NCBI RefSeq assembly: GCF_016591975.1
Contig: NZ_AP024169.1
Location: forward strand, 4,007,001-4,071,000
Length of the DNA stretch: 64,000 nucleotides
DNA from: Anaeromicropila herbilytica
Lineage (GTDB): Bacteria > Bacillota > Clostridia > Lachnospirales > Lachnospiraceae
Direction of reading: 5' to 3'
Shown: positions 1 through 8,375 of the stretch, in pieces
Position numbering within the stretch: the stretch's first letter is position 1
Layout: every line of letters begins with the position of its first letter
Position numbers and translations under genes: made by a program
Notes under the pieces: model-generated
Databases searched by the model: none
Told to the model about the DNA's origin: nothing
What the model saw: only the letters and a program-made list of their open reading frames with translations

Positions 1-1126
1 GAATTGCGAAAGCAACGCCTTCTAATACTGCTTGAGTCATATCTTCTCTTGTTGTTCCCATGTTCATTCCAACAAAGGCTCCTCTAGCATTAGGGTTGTT
101 ATGAGGTGTTCTCTCACCCATTAGATATGGTAAGAAGTATACATTATTTTGTCCAAGCTCTGTGATGCCAGCTTGTTCATTACCATATTCTTTTGTCTTA
201 ATAATCTCATCCATCCACCATTTGTTACAAGAAGCAGCGGATAACATTACACCCATAAAATGATATTTACCATCTGCATGAGCAAAGGAATGAAGCGCAT
301 TTTGATCATCTACAGCAAAATTATCATTTACAATAAATACAGTTCCAGATGTTCCAAGAGATATGCTACACATTCCATTTCCAACTGTACCAGTACCAAC
401 TGCTGCTACTGCATTATCTCCACCACCTGCAATTACTTTAGTTGTGGTTGGAATTTCTAATTCTTTCGCGATTTCTTCGGTTACTGTTCCAACTACTTCG
501 TAGCTTTCATATATCTTTGCTAATTGTTCTTCTTTTAAGTCACAAAGTTCTAGCATCTCTTTTGACCAACATTTGTTCTCAACGTCAAATAAAAGCATAC
601 CAGAAGCATCGGATACGTCTGTACAATGTACTTTGGATAGGCAATAAGCAATATAATCTTTTGGAAGCATGATCTTCTTTATCTTTGCAAAGTTCTCTGG
701 TTCATGTTTCTTAAGCCATAATAACTTAGGAGCAGTGAATCCTGGGAAAGCCATATTTGCTGTATAACTAGAGATCTTCTCTCTTCCAATCTCTTTATTT
801 AAATAATCACATTCCGCTTGTGTTCTACCATCATTCCATAGAATTGCTGGTCGGATTACTTGATCCTTCTCATCCAAGATAACAAGACCATGCATCTGTC
901 CACTAAAGCTAATTCCATCAATTTGTGATTTATCACAATCTTTAATTAATTCCTTTGTTCCATCCATAAATCCATTGTACCAATCTTCTGGATTCTGTTC
1001 TGACCAACCTGGCTTTGGGAAATGTAATGGGTATTCTCTTGATACGATATTTTTAATATCACCATTTTCATCCATTAATAATAATTTTACAGCGGAAGTA
1101 CCTAAATCTACGCCAATATATAACAT
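1..1126 (-). CDS. xylB: Xylulokinase, C-terminal part cut off by the window edge
   Basis: Xylulokinase phosphorylates D-xylulose to xylulose 5-phosphate, the step after xylose isomerase. The reading frame opens at an ATG (1124-1126) behind an AGGGAG-type ribosome binding site and stays open to base 1, giving about 375 residues of a family usually near 490-500. The start MLYIGVDLGTSAVKLLLMDE is the phosphate-binding motif of FGGY sugar kinases. Further family motifs are SGQMHGLVILDE, AGGGDNAVAAVGTGTV and SLGTSGTVF, and the visible part ends in YLMGERTPHNNPNARGAFVG. It lies 136 bp downstream of xylA on the same strand, so the two are probably cotranscribed. The assignment is firm; only the last quarter is missing. 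Confidence 0.95.
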   Translation of the reverse strand, partial: MLYIGVDLGTSAVKLLLMDENGDIKNIVSREYPLHFPKPGWSEQNPEDWYNGFMDGTKELIKDCDKSQIDGISFSGQMHGLVILDEKDQVIRPAILWNDGRTQAECDYLNKEIGREKISSYTANMAFPGFTAPKLLWLKKHEPENFAKIKKIMLPKDYIAYCLSKVHCTDVSDASGMLLFDVENKCWSKEMLELCDLKEEQLAKIYESYEVVGTVTEEIAKELEIPTTTKVIAGGGDNAVAAVGTGTVGNGMCSISLGTSGTVFIVNDNFAVDDQNALHSFAHADGKYHFMGVMLSAASCNKWWMDEIIKTKEYGNEQAGITELGQNNVYFLPYLMGERTPHNNPNARGAFVGMNMGTTREDMTQAVLEGVAFAI

Positions 1127-1262
1127 ACTTTTCTCCCTCTCTTTTTGAATTTTTACACAACATTAAAAGTAAAAATGTGGCGTACCTAAAAAAGATTACA
1201 CTATAGTACTCGATTTTAAGCACAGCCACACTTCTACATTACTATAAAATCATAGTAATCAA

Positions 1263-2582
1263 TTATTTAGTTTCCATAATGTATTGATTTAAAATTGATT
1301 CAAGAAGTTCTTGTCTTCCTGATACATTTGGAGTAATACCGTTATTAAGTGCATAAGCTTCTAATTCTTTGAATCCTACTTTACCTTCAACGATATCTTT
1401 ACCAATACCTTCTTTGTAACTTGCATATCTATTTTCAATAAAGTTAATGAATACTTTATCTTCGATTAATTTTGCTGCTACTTTAAGACCTCTTGCAAAT
1501 GTATCCATACCAGCTATGTAAGAATAGAATAAATCACTTTCTTCAAATGATCCACGTCTTACTTTAGAGTCAAAGTTTAATCCACCTTTTGTTAATCCAC
1601 CAGCAAGTAGGATTTCATACATTGCTAATGTAGTATCATATACGTTTGTTGGGAATTGATCTGTATCCCATCCTAACATTGGATCACCTTGGTTGGCATC
1701 AACACTACCAAGAACACCATTGATACGGCATTGATTTAATTCATGTTGGAATGTATGTTGAGCTAAAGTAGCATGGTTTGCTTCAATGTTCATCTTGAAG
1801 TAATCTTGTAAATCATATTTTCTTAAGAATGCTAATACAGTAGCTGTATCAAAATCATATTGATGTTTTGTTGGTTCCTTTGGTTTTGGCTCGATTAAGA
1901 ATTGTCCTGTGAATCCGATTTCTTTTGCATATTCAACAGCCATTCTCATTAATCTAGCAAGATTATCTAGTTCTAAACCAGTATCTGTGTTAAGTAAAGT
2001 TTCATATCCTTCTCTACCACCCCAGAATACGTAGTTTTCTCCGCCTAGATCTTTTGTAATTTCCATTGCTTTTTTGATTTGAGCTGCAGCGTAAGCAAAT
2101 ACTGTTGCGTTACATGAAGTACCTGCACCATGAACAAAACGTGGATTACCAAATGCATTAGTTGTTCCCCAAAGACATTTAATTCCTGTTCTCTTCATTT
2201 CTTCTTTAATCACAACAACGATTTCATCTAAGTTAGCAAATGTTTCAGCAAGGTCTTTACCTTCTGGAGCAATATCTCTGTCATGGAAACAGAAGAATGG
2301 AATCTGCATCTTTTCCATGAATTCGAAAGCAACATGTACTCTTTCCTTTGCAATATCCATTGCTGTAGCTTGGTTATCCCATGGTCTGAACATAGTGCCA
2401 ACACCAAATGGATCTCCACCCATATAAGTTAATGTATGCCAATATGACATAGCGAATCTACATTGTTCTTTCATTGTTTTACCCATTACTACTTCTTCTG
2501 GGTTGTAGTATTTAAAAGCTAATGGGTTCTTGCTTTCTGGTCCTTCGTAATTGATTTTATCAATACCTTCAAAATATGCCAT
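1263..2582 (-). CDS. xylA: Xylose isomerase
   Basis: Converts D-xylose to D-xylulose in the cytoplasm. The 439-residue length and the sequence fit the class II (long) xylose isomerases. Visible motifs are the active-site FFCFHDRDIAPEG, YVFWGGREGYETLLNTD, the metal-binding IEPKPKEPTKHQYDFD, MNIEANHATLAQHTFQHEL and GSVDANQGDPMLGWDTDQFP. The ATG follows an AGGAGG site. It is the first gene of a xylA-xylB unit and is divergent from the xylR-like repressor gene; a promoter and a palindromic operator lie directly upstream. A divergent N-terminus and slightly unusual spacing do not affect any catalytic residue I can recognise. Confidence 0.97.
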   Translation of the reverse strand: MAYFEGIDKINYEGPESKNPLAFKYYNPEEVVMGKTMKEQCRFAMSYWHTLTYMGGDPFGVGTMFRPWDNQATAMDIAKERVHVAFEFMEKMQIPFFCFHDRDIAPEGKDLAETFANLDEIVVVIKEEMKRTGIKCLWGTTNAFGNPRFVHGAGTSCNATVFAYAAAQIKKAMEITKDLGGENYVFWGGREGYETLLNTDTGLELDNLARLMRMAVEYAKEIGFTGQFLIEPKPKEPTKHQYDFDTATVLAFLRKYDLQDYFKMNIEANHATLAQHTFQHELNQCRINGVLGSVDANQGDPMLGWDTDQFPTNVYDTTLAMYEILLAGGLTKGGLNFDSKVRRGSFEESDLFYSYIAGMDTFARGLKVAAKLIEDKVFINFIENRYASYKEGIGKDIVEGKVGFKELEAYALNNGITPNVSGRQELLESILNQYIMETK

Positions 2583-2598
2583 GAATATATCCTCCTAT

Positions 2599-2619
2599 TT
2601 AGTTCGTTCATTAAACTAA
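2599..2619 (-). promoter_or_regulatory. Probable XylR operator in front of xylA
   Basis: A 21-bp imperfect palindrome with outer arms TTAGTT and AACTAA that pair exactly. It resembles the known Firmicutes XylR operator (TTAGTTTGTTT-type half sites). It lies just upstream of the xylA ribosome binding site and about 10-30 bases downstream of the predicted transcription start, a position where a bound repressor would block elongation. The link to the divergent ROK regulator is inference. Confidence 0.7.
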
Positions 2620-2635
2620 TTATAATGATATTTTT

Positions 2636-2664
2636 AATATATCAATTTAACTAGCAATTGTCAA
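2636..2664 (-). promoter_or_regulatory. xylA promoter, sigma-A type
   Basis: On the minus strand a perfect -35 box TTGACA (2664-2659) is followed after exactly 17 bases by TATATT (2641-2636). Transcription would start near 2629, giving a leader of about 47 bases that contains the operator palindrome. This is the best promoter match in the 409-base divergent intergenic region; nothing equally good was found for the repressor gene on the plus strand. Confidence 0.7.
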
Positions 2665-2991
2665 GTGTTTCTAAAATAAAAGCAACTTTAACATTCCGTA
2701 TTCTGCAACTCTTTCCTAAATTCAGTATAATTCACAAAAAACACATGAAAAGTATGACATTTTCTTACTTTAATTCAACGAAATAATATGGTAATATAGA
2801 AAAAGCTGAATTAGTATTATAATAAAACAAATGTTATAAATAGTAAAAATAAATAATAAATTGTATCGATAAAATATTTATATTAACTAATTTATTAATA
2901 AATTGACTTATAATTACATATCGCATTAACCGTATATCTACCCAATAGCGCGCTAGATATATTATATAACCAGAAAGGTACGGGTATAATA

Positions 2992-4176
2992 ATGATTACA
3001 GGAAGTAAAGAACTGATTCGAGATATTAATAGTAATCTAGTATTAGAGTCTATTATAAATTCAAATCCTATTTCAAGAGCAACTATTTCTAAGAACTTAG
3101 GACTTACTAAAGCAACTATTTCTGCAATTGTTCAGGAATTAATTAATAAAAATCTAGTAATGGAAATTGGTAGTGATGATACCAGTCTTGGTCGTAAACC
3201 GATATTATTGAGTTTTAATCAAAATGCAGGTTATGCTATCTGTATTGACTTAGCAGTTGATACTTTATCAGCACTGATATCAGACTTGCAAGGCGAAAGT
3301 TGTAGATTAAAGCAAGTTAAAACACCAAAATATCATGAAGAATTTGTTCCAGTTATTATTAAATTGGTTGAATCCTTATTAGAAGATACTAAGAACACTC
3401 CATATGGGCTTGTTGGTATTACATTAGGAATTCATGGTGTTACATCCAATAATAAGATTATCTTTACACCATATTATGATTTAACCTCCATTGATTTAAC
3501 CACTGAGTTATCGAACTATTTTAAAGTTCCTGTCTTTGTGGAAAATGAAGCAAACTTATCTGTAATTGGTGAAAAGACTTTTATGTATGATTATCCTAAT
3601 ATCGTTAATATCAGTGTTCACTCTGGTGTAGGTCTTGGACTTATGGTTGATAATGAACTTTACAATGGTTTTAGTGGCCATGCTGGTGAATTCGGTCATA
3701 CCATTATTGAGATAGATGGTAGATTATGTCCATGCGGTAATCATGGATGTCTTGAACAATATGCATCTGAAAGAGTATTACTACAAGAATTTGCTGATTT
3801 AAAAGGACTTGATAAAGTAGAATTCGACTATTTTTCATCCATGTACCAGACGGGCGACCGTGATGCAATTAATATCATTCATAAGTTTGTAAAATATATG
3901 ACTGTTTGTGTCAATAATATCTTAAATGCATACAATCCAGATATTATTATTATCAATAGCTTGTTCACTATCTATTTTCCTAATCTTATCACGAAGATTG
4001 AAGCTAGCCTAACTAGCAGGATGAATACATTTGATCAAATTGTCCCTTCTGCTCTTCAAGATACTTCCATTCTTCTTGGCGGAATCTGTGTGGCAATTAA
4101 AAGCTTTCTAGGAGTAAATAAACTACAGTTAAGTAATATGAAAGATGCAATGAAGACTTTTCATTCAAATCAATAA
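2992..4176 (+). CDS. xylR: ROK-family transcriptional repressor, XylR-like
   Basis: A 394-residue protein with an N-terminal winged helix-turn-helix (roughly residues 15-65, containing SRATISKNLGLTKATISAIV) followed by a ROK sugar-kinase-like domain. The ROK zinc signature is complete: GHTIIEIDGRLCPCGNHGC followed by LEQYAS. Such proteins repress sugar catabolic genes and release DNA on binding the sugar. Divergence from xylA and the XylR-type palindrome in front of xylA make control of xylose genes very likely. The ribosome binding site (AAAGGT) is weak and somewhat distant. A strong hairpin follows the gene. Confidence 0.88.
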   Translation: MITGSKELIRDINSNLVLESIINSNPISRATISKNLGLTKATISAIVQELINKNLVMEIGSDDTSLGRKPILLSFNQNAGYAICIDLAVDTLSALISDLQGESCRLKQVKTPKYHEEFVPVIIKLVESLLEDTKNTPYGLVGITLGIHGVTSNNKIIFTPYYDLTSIDLTTELSNYFKVPVFVENEANLSVIGEKTFMYDYPNIVNISVHSGVGLGLMVDNELYNGFSGHAGEFGHTIIEIDGRLCPCGNHGCLEQYASERVLLQEFADLKGLDKVEFDYFSSMYQTGDRDAINIIHKFVKYMTVCVNNILNAYNPDIIIINSLFTIYFPNLITKIEASLTSRMNTFDQIVPSALQDTSILLGGICVAIKSFLGVNKLQLSNMKDAMKTFHSNQ

Positions 4177-4220
4177 ATGTGAAATACAATTAGACTAGAT
4201 ATTTGTTTTTTATAATAAAA

Positions 4221-4262
4221 AGAAGTGGTTAGGGAGTAACTCCTTACCACTTTTTTTATTTT
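4221..4262. terminator. Intrinsic terminator between convergent genes
   Basis: Stem AAGTGGTTAGGGAG paired with TCCTTACCACTT around a four-base loop, followed by seven T on the plus strand. On the minus strand the stem is followed by TTCTTTTTATT, so it can serve both the repressor gene (plus) and the lipid kinase gene (minus). Confidence 0.85.
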
Positions 4263-4284
4263 TTTTATTACTTTTTATTTTATA

Positions 4285-5217
4285 CTATTTAATCGTAGGC
4301 ACTTTCTTATCTCTTCGAAAAGTAACTGCTTGCTTGTGATTCCTAATTGTCATTTCCTTAAATTCTCCACCAAACTCTCCATCTAATGCCCATGGTAGAT
4401 CTTCTTTTGAGGTAATTTTAATTTCATTCGAGTGGAAGGAATAGATATATTTCGCATTTGGATCTCTTAATACCAATGATGATATAATAAGTTGTAAATC
4501 AAGTGGATTCTGAGGCATTTTAATCAATGCGACTTCAAATAAACCATCATCTAGAATAACTTTTTTACCGCTTAATCCTTTGAATCCTCCAATTGAAGTT
4601 GAATTAGTAATCATACCGAAAATGAAATCATCTTCAATGGTTTCTCCATCATGTTCAACTACCAAATGGTATGATTTTATACTTGGTATTCGTTTTACTC
4701 CTTCTAGAATATACGCAAGTCGTCCAAGTACATTCTTTGTAGCCTGTGGAGTTCCGTATGATACATCTGTAAAAGCACCAAAAGCTGCACTATAAGTAAA
4801 AAAATCATCGTTTAACGAACCGATATCATAAGGAAAATCTTCTCCTTCTACTGTAGTATGTGCTGCTTTTATCATATTCTTTGATATATTTAATCCTGAG
4901 GCAAAATCATTCGTTGTTCCAGTTGGTATGTAACCAACATGAGGACGATTCTCTAATAACATTAATCCATCCGTTACTTCATTTAATGTTCCATCTCCGC
5001 CTGAGCATACAATCAAATCATATTCTGTTCCTTTTTCACTTACCAACTCTTTTGCATGTCTTTTATATTTGGTAGGTTGAACTGTTATTTCATAATCTGC
5101 ATTTGAGAAAATCTCTAATATATCTGATAATTTAGATTTGATATTTCCTTTTCCCGCATGTGGATTATAAATAAATAATACTCTCTTATTCATCTTATTC
5201 ATCATTCCGTTCATCAT
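4285..5217 (-). CDS. Diacylglycerol kinase family lipid kinase (YegS/DgkB type)
   Basis: A 310-residue soluble or membrane-associated lipid kinase. The catalytic glycine-rich loop SGGDGTLNEVTDG and the following GYIPTGTTNDFASGL are typical of the DAGK catalytic domain; YNPHAGKG near the start is the N-terminal nucleotide-binding motif. The C-terminal half (about 150-300) has the beta-sandwich fold sequence with DDGLFEVALIKMP and LDGE. Likely substrate is diacylglycerol or a related lipid. Several Met codons cluster at the start; GGGAG fits the second ATG (5214) better than the first, but the difference is one residue. No obvious operon partner. Confidence 0.9.
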   Translation of the reverse strand: MMNGMMNKMNKRVLFIYNPHAGKGNIKSKLSDILEIFSNADYEITVQPTKYKRHAKELVSEKGTEYDLIVCSGGDGTLNEVTDGLMLLENRPHVGYIPTGTTNDFASGLNISKNMIKAAHTTVEGEDFPYDIGSLNDDFFTYSAAFGAFTDVSYGTPQATKNVLGRLAYILEGVKRIPSIKSYHLVVEHDGETIEDDFIFGMITNSTSIGGFKGLSGKKVILDDGLFEVALIKMPQNPLDLQLIISSLVLRDPNAKYIYSFHSNEIKITSKEDLPWALDGEFGGEFKEMTIRNHKQAVTFRRDKKVPTIK

Positions 5218-5359
5218 ATTCTCCCAAGAGAAACTATGTAAGTTTACATTTCTTTTACAATTATAACTTCTGCCAATTAATTGTCAACTATATTTGGCTA
5301 ATTTATAAAGATTTTATTGTTTCTTATCATGAATTTAGATTTTATAGATAAATTTTAGT

Positions 5360-5402
5360 AAAGTAGTTAGCCAACAGAACTAATCGTCTGACTAACTACT
5401 TT
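5360..5402 (-). terminator. Hairpin downstream of the spore protein gene
   Basis: An exact 11-bp stem AAAGTAGTTAG / CTAACTACTTT with a 21-base loop, 25 bases downstream of the stop codon of the spore protein gene. There is no proper T run on the minus strand, so termination is only a probable role. Confidence 0.45.
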
Positions 5403-5427
5403 ATCCTTATATCTATGTTTCTCTCAT

Positions 5428-5691
5428 TTAACTTATTTTATCTCTGTTCGTCTCCAATCCCACTGCTTTACTTTCAGCTGCTTTATTTTCAGCTTCTTTC
5501 ATCTCTTTTTTTCTTTTTGTCATAAGCCCACCAATTCGGCCTGTTTCTTTGGCAGACAAGTTTTTCCATCCATTTTCAAGTACTCTATCAAATAAACCAA
5601 GTTCTTTGGCAATCTCATACTTCATTTGTAGCTCTGGTTTTAGATCTTTTAGATTTGTATCTTTATCAACTTTATCTTTTTTTAATGACAT
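5428..5691 (-). CDS. Small acid-soluble spore protein, alpha/beta-type variant
   Basis: An 87-residue charged protein. The core MKYEIAKELGL matches the first conserved box of alpha/beta SASPs (KYEIA.E, where the germination protease GPR cuts) and SAKETGRIGGLMTKRKKEM matches the second, DNA-binding box (GSVGGEMTKR in classical members). The segment between the boxes (FDRVLENGWKNL) and the Lys/Glu-rich tail differ from the abundant SspA/SspB types, so this is a minor or clostridial variant. It would bind DNA in the forespore. It implies a spore-forming host. It is probably a single-gene transcript. Confidence 0.75.
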   Translation of the reverse strand: MSLKKDKVDKDTNLKDLKPELQMKYEIAKELGLFDRVLENGWKNLSAKETGRIGGLMTKRKKEMKEAENKAAESKAVGLETNRDKIS

Positions 5692-5797
5692 AAACCCACC
5701 TATCCTTCACTAATATATCATTCTAGTTTAAGTTTTGCCATTAATCTGACTCTCTATTCCCAAATGCAATTATAACATAAACATTTTAATTAATAAT

Positions 5798-5849
5798 AAG
5801 TAAGCTCTAAATTGCAAAGTTATGTTTATTGGCAATTTAGAGCTTATTG
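5798..5849 (-). terminator. Terminator of the chemotaxis receptor gene
   Basis: A perfect 15-bp stem TAAGCTCTAAATTGC / GCAATTTAGAGCTTA around a 16-base loop, 20 bases downstream of the receptor stop codon. On the minus strand it is followed by a mixed A/T-rich tract (CTTATTATTAATT). Confidence 0.65.
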
Positions 5850-5868
5850 TATTTGATACTTATATTAT

Positions 5869-8091
5869 CTATTCTTCGATTTTAAATCTAGATACTGATT
5901 CTTCTAACTTCTTAGCATTCTCTAATAAACCGCTTGCTAATTGGTTCATATCTTCTACAGATGTAATCTGAGTAGTAGCTATTGCACTTACTTCTTCTGT
6001 AGCTGCTGCAGATTCCTCAGAAACAGCTGAAATGCTTGATATAGCTTCTAGCGTATCCTTTTTCGCTTCTTCAATAGTATCTACACCTTCTGAGATCCTA
6101 CCTAGGCTAATTGTCAGATTACCAACATGTGAATTGATATTATTAAATAATTCAATCGTATTCTGTAGGGCTGCTGCCTGTGAATCAACAATAGTTTCTG
6201 CTTTCTTAGCTGATACTACGGTACCCTGTGTTTTATTTTTGATATCATCCACTATCTTCTTAATATCATTTGCAGCTGTCATTGATTGATCTGCTAATTT
6301 TCTAATTTCATCTGCAACAACTGCGAATCCTCTTCCTGCTTCTCCAGCTCTTGCTGCTTCAATGGATGCATTTAATGATAATAGATTCGTCTGAGCGGAG
6401 ATGTCATTAATTACTCCAACAATACCTTCAATTGTTCTTGATTGTTTATCTAACTCTTCAATTCCATTGATAACAACACCAGTAATCTCAGTTGTTTCTT
6501 TCGATTTTTTATTTAACTCGTCAATAATCTCAAAACCTTTGGCTACTGTTTCTTTAGTATTGACTGCAATACGATCAATTTCATTTGTATTATCTGATAC
6601 TAGGTTAATCTTCTCTGATAAAGTTCCCATCTGATGTAAGCAACTTTCAGAATCTGATGCTTGCTGAACTACCCCAGTTGAAATCTCATCTACTGCAGTA
6701 GAGATATCTTTTGATGCAATCAAGATATGCTCTGATGAAACAGATACTTCATTTGCAGATTCACTTACTTTATTACTAACACTATATACTTCCTTGATTA
6801 GGTTTCTCATATTGCTTATCATATCAGCGATACTCTTACCTAACAAGCCAAATTCATCGTGTCTATTTTCATCAAATGTTACCGTCAAATCACCTTGTCC
6901 TACTTTTTCTAAAGAACGATTGAACTTTGAAAGTGCTTTAGTAATATTAGATGATACTAAAGTACCTGCAAATACAGCAATGATACTTGCTACTAAAACA
7001 ATAATAATTGTTATATATTTAATACTATTTGCTTGTTTTAATATCATATCTTTAGGTACTAAGCTACATAACGTTGCACCTGTATCACCTATCTTAGTAT
7101 ATAAGTAAAGATATTCCTTGTTATTGTATTTTTCATATGTAGAATCAGTTGTATTTTTTGACTTTACTGATTCTTTATAGTAAGATAATTTGCCAAATAC
7201 GCTTGTTTTATCTGTATTAGCCAAAGTCTCTTTACCATCTGCAGTTATAAAACTTATAATACTACCCTTTCCTAAATCTAAAGACTTTAATGTACCTTCA
7301 ATTGCACTTCTTTTAATATCAAAAACCATAAAACCATTGGAGCCCATAAATTTACGTGTAACTGATATTGCATATTTTTGAGGATCTTCTTTCGTTATTT
7401 TATCGAGGAATTTATGTTCTCCAGTCCAATATGCATAAACAGAGTTATCTTCCCATACCTTTCCATCTTCACTAGCTGTGTAATCATTATATATACTTTT
7501 AGGTAAATAATTCGTTAATGAGATTCCATTTCCCCTCTTACCGAATACATGAATGGTATAAATATTCTTGTCTGCAACTTGAGCTGCTGCTAAAGAAGCT
7601 TGTAACTCGCGATATTGTTTTAAATTATTAATGGTATCTGTTTCATTCGTACCTGAATAATAATCTTTTAGCTGAGAATCAGAAAGATATTGTAGTACTT
7701 TAGCGTCAATATTATCGAATTGAAGTGTCATGTATTTACCAGTTGATTCAATCGTAGATAAAGTTGATTTCTCATAATTGCTAATGATAGCTTTTGAAGC
7801 CTTCGAGTATGAAATCACTCCTAATAATACAATTAACAACACTGGTGTTATTGACACTACTAGCAGTTTAGCTCGAATACTATTGAAATTAATACTCTTA
7901 TGATTAATATTAAGTCCTTTTCCCTTTTCCTTGCTTCTCTCTGTACTGGTTTTCACCATCTTGCTTTTTTCAGTCTTCTTTTTCTTTAAGATCTTTTTCT
8001 CAGTGTTCTTCTTATCGGGTTCTTTTTCTTTCTTGATTACTTTGTCTTTCGTCATTGCAGTTTTCTTCTTCATTACTTCACTTATCTTCAT
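5869..8091 (-). CDS. Methyl-accepting chemotaxis protein
   Basis: A membrane chemoreceptor of about 740 residues. Order: a Lys-rich cytoplasmic N-terminal tail (about 70 residues), TM1 (LLVVSITPVLLIVLLGVISY), an extracellular sensor region of about 260 residues, TM2 near residue 365, a HAMP domain, and the signalling coiled coil with the hairpin tip EAARAGEAGRGFAVVADEIR. A longer frame begins at a TTG (8106), but GAGAGG at 8099-8104 is best spaced for the ATG at 8091 (MKISEVMKKK), which I chose; another ATG lies at 8097. The Lys-rich tail before TM1 is longer than in most receptors. The ligand is not evident. Confidence 0.92.
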   Translation of the reverse strand: MKISEVMKKKTAMTKDKVIKKEKEPDKKNTEKKILKKKKTEKSKMVKTSTERSKEKGKGLNINHKSINFNSIRAKLLVVSITPVLLIVLLGVISYSKASKAIISNYEKSTLSTIESTGKYMTLQFDNIDAKVLQYLSDSQLKDYYSGTNETDTINNLKQYRELQASLAAAQVADKNIYTIHVFGKRGNGISLTNYLPKSIYNDYTASEDGKVWEDNSVYAYWTGEHKFLDKITKEDPQKYAISVTRKFMGSNGFMVFDIKRSAIEGTLKSLDLGKGSIISFITADGKETLANTDKTSVFGKLSYYKESVKSKNTTDSTYEKYNNKEYLYLYTKIGDTGATLCSLVPKDMILKQANSIKYITIIIVLVASIIAVFAGTLVSSNITKALSKFNRSLEKVGQGDLTVTFDENRHDEFGLLGKSIADMISNMRNLIKEVYSVSNKVSESANEVSVSSEHILIASKDISTAVDEISTGVVQQASDSESCLHQMGTLSEKINLVSDNTNEIDRIAVNTKETVAKGFEIIDELNKKSKETTEITGVVINGIEELDKQSRTIEGIVGVINDISAQTNLLSLNASIEAARAGEAGRGFAVVADEIRKLADQSMTAANDIKKIVDDIKNKTQGTVVSAKKAETIVDSQAAALQNTIELFNNINSHVGNLTISLGRISEGVDTIEEAKKDTLEAISSISAVSEESAAATEEVSAIATTQITSVEDMNQLASGLLENAKKLEESVSRFKIEE

Positions 8092-8375
8092 AGACATACC
8101 TCTCAACTATTCTTTGAAATACTTTTATATTTTGTTGATGTGTAATAATGATATTCTTTTTGCTTGTCATGCAATTATAATTCAACAAAATCACCTTAAG
8201 CACTAATGTTTTTTACTTATAGTACACACTATTTTTGCACAAATAATTACTTTATATTAATTTTCCATACAATTCATAGTGAAAATTGCTATAATTAGTG
8301 CAAATTTACTATATTGCTATTTTACCACACTTGCACAATAATGCAACAAATTTCTACTAAATATTTTAGATTTTT

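Noticed and set aside
5230..5427. Additional small gene between the lipid kinase and the spore protein gene
   Set aside because: No frame with start, ribosome binding site and protein-like composition; only a hairpin is present.
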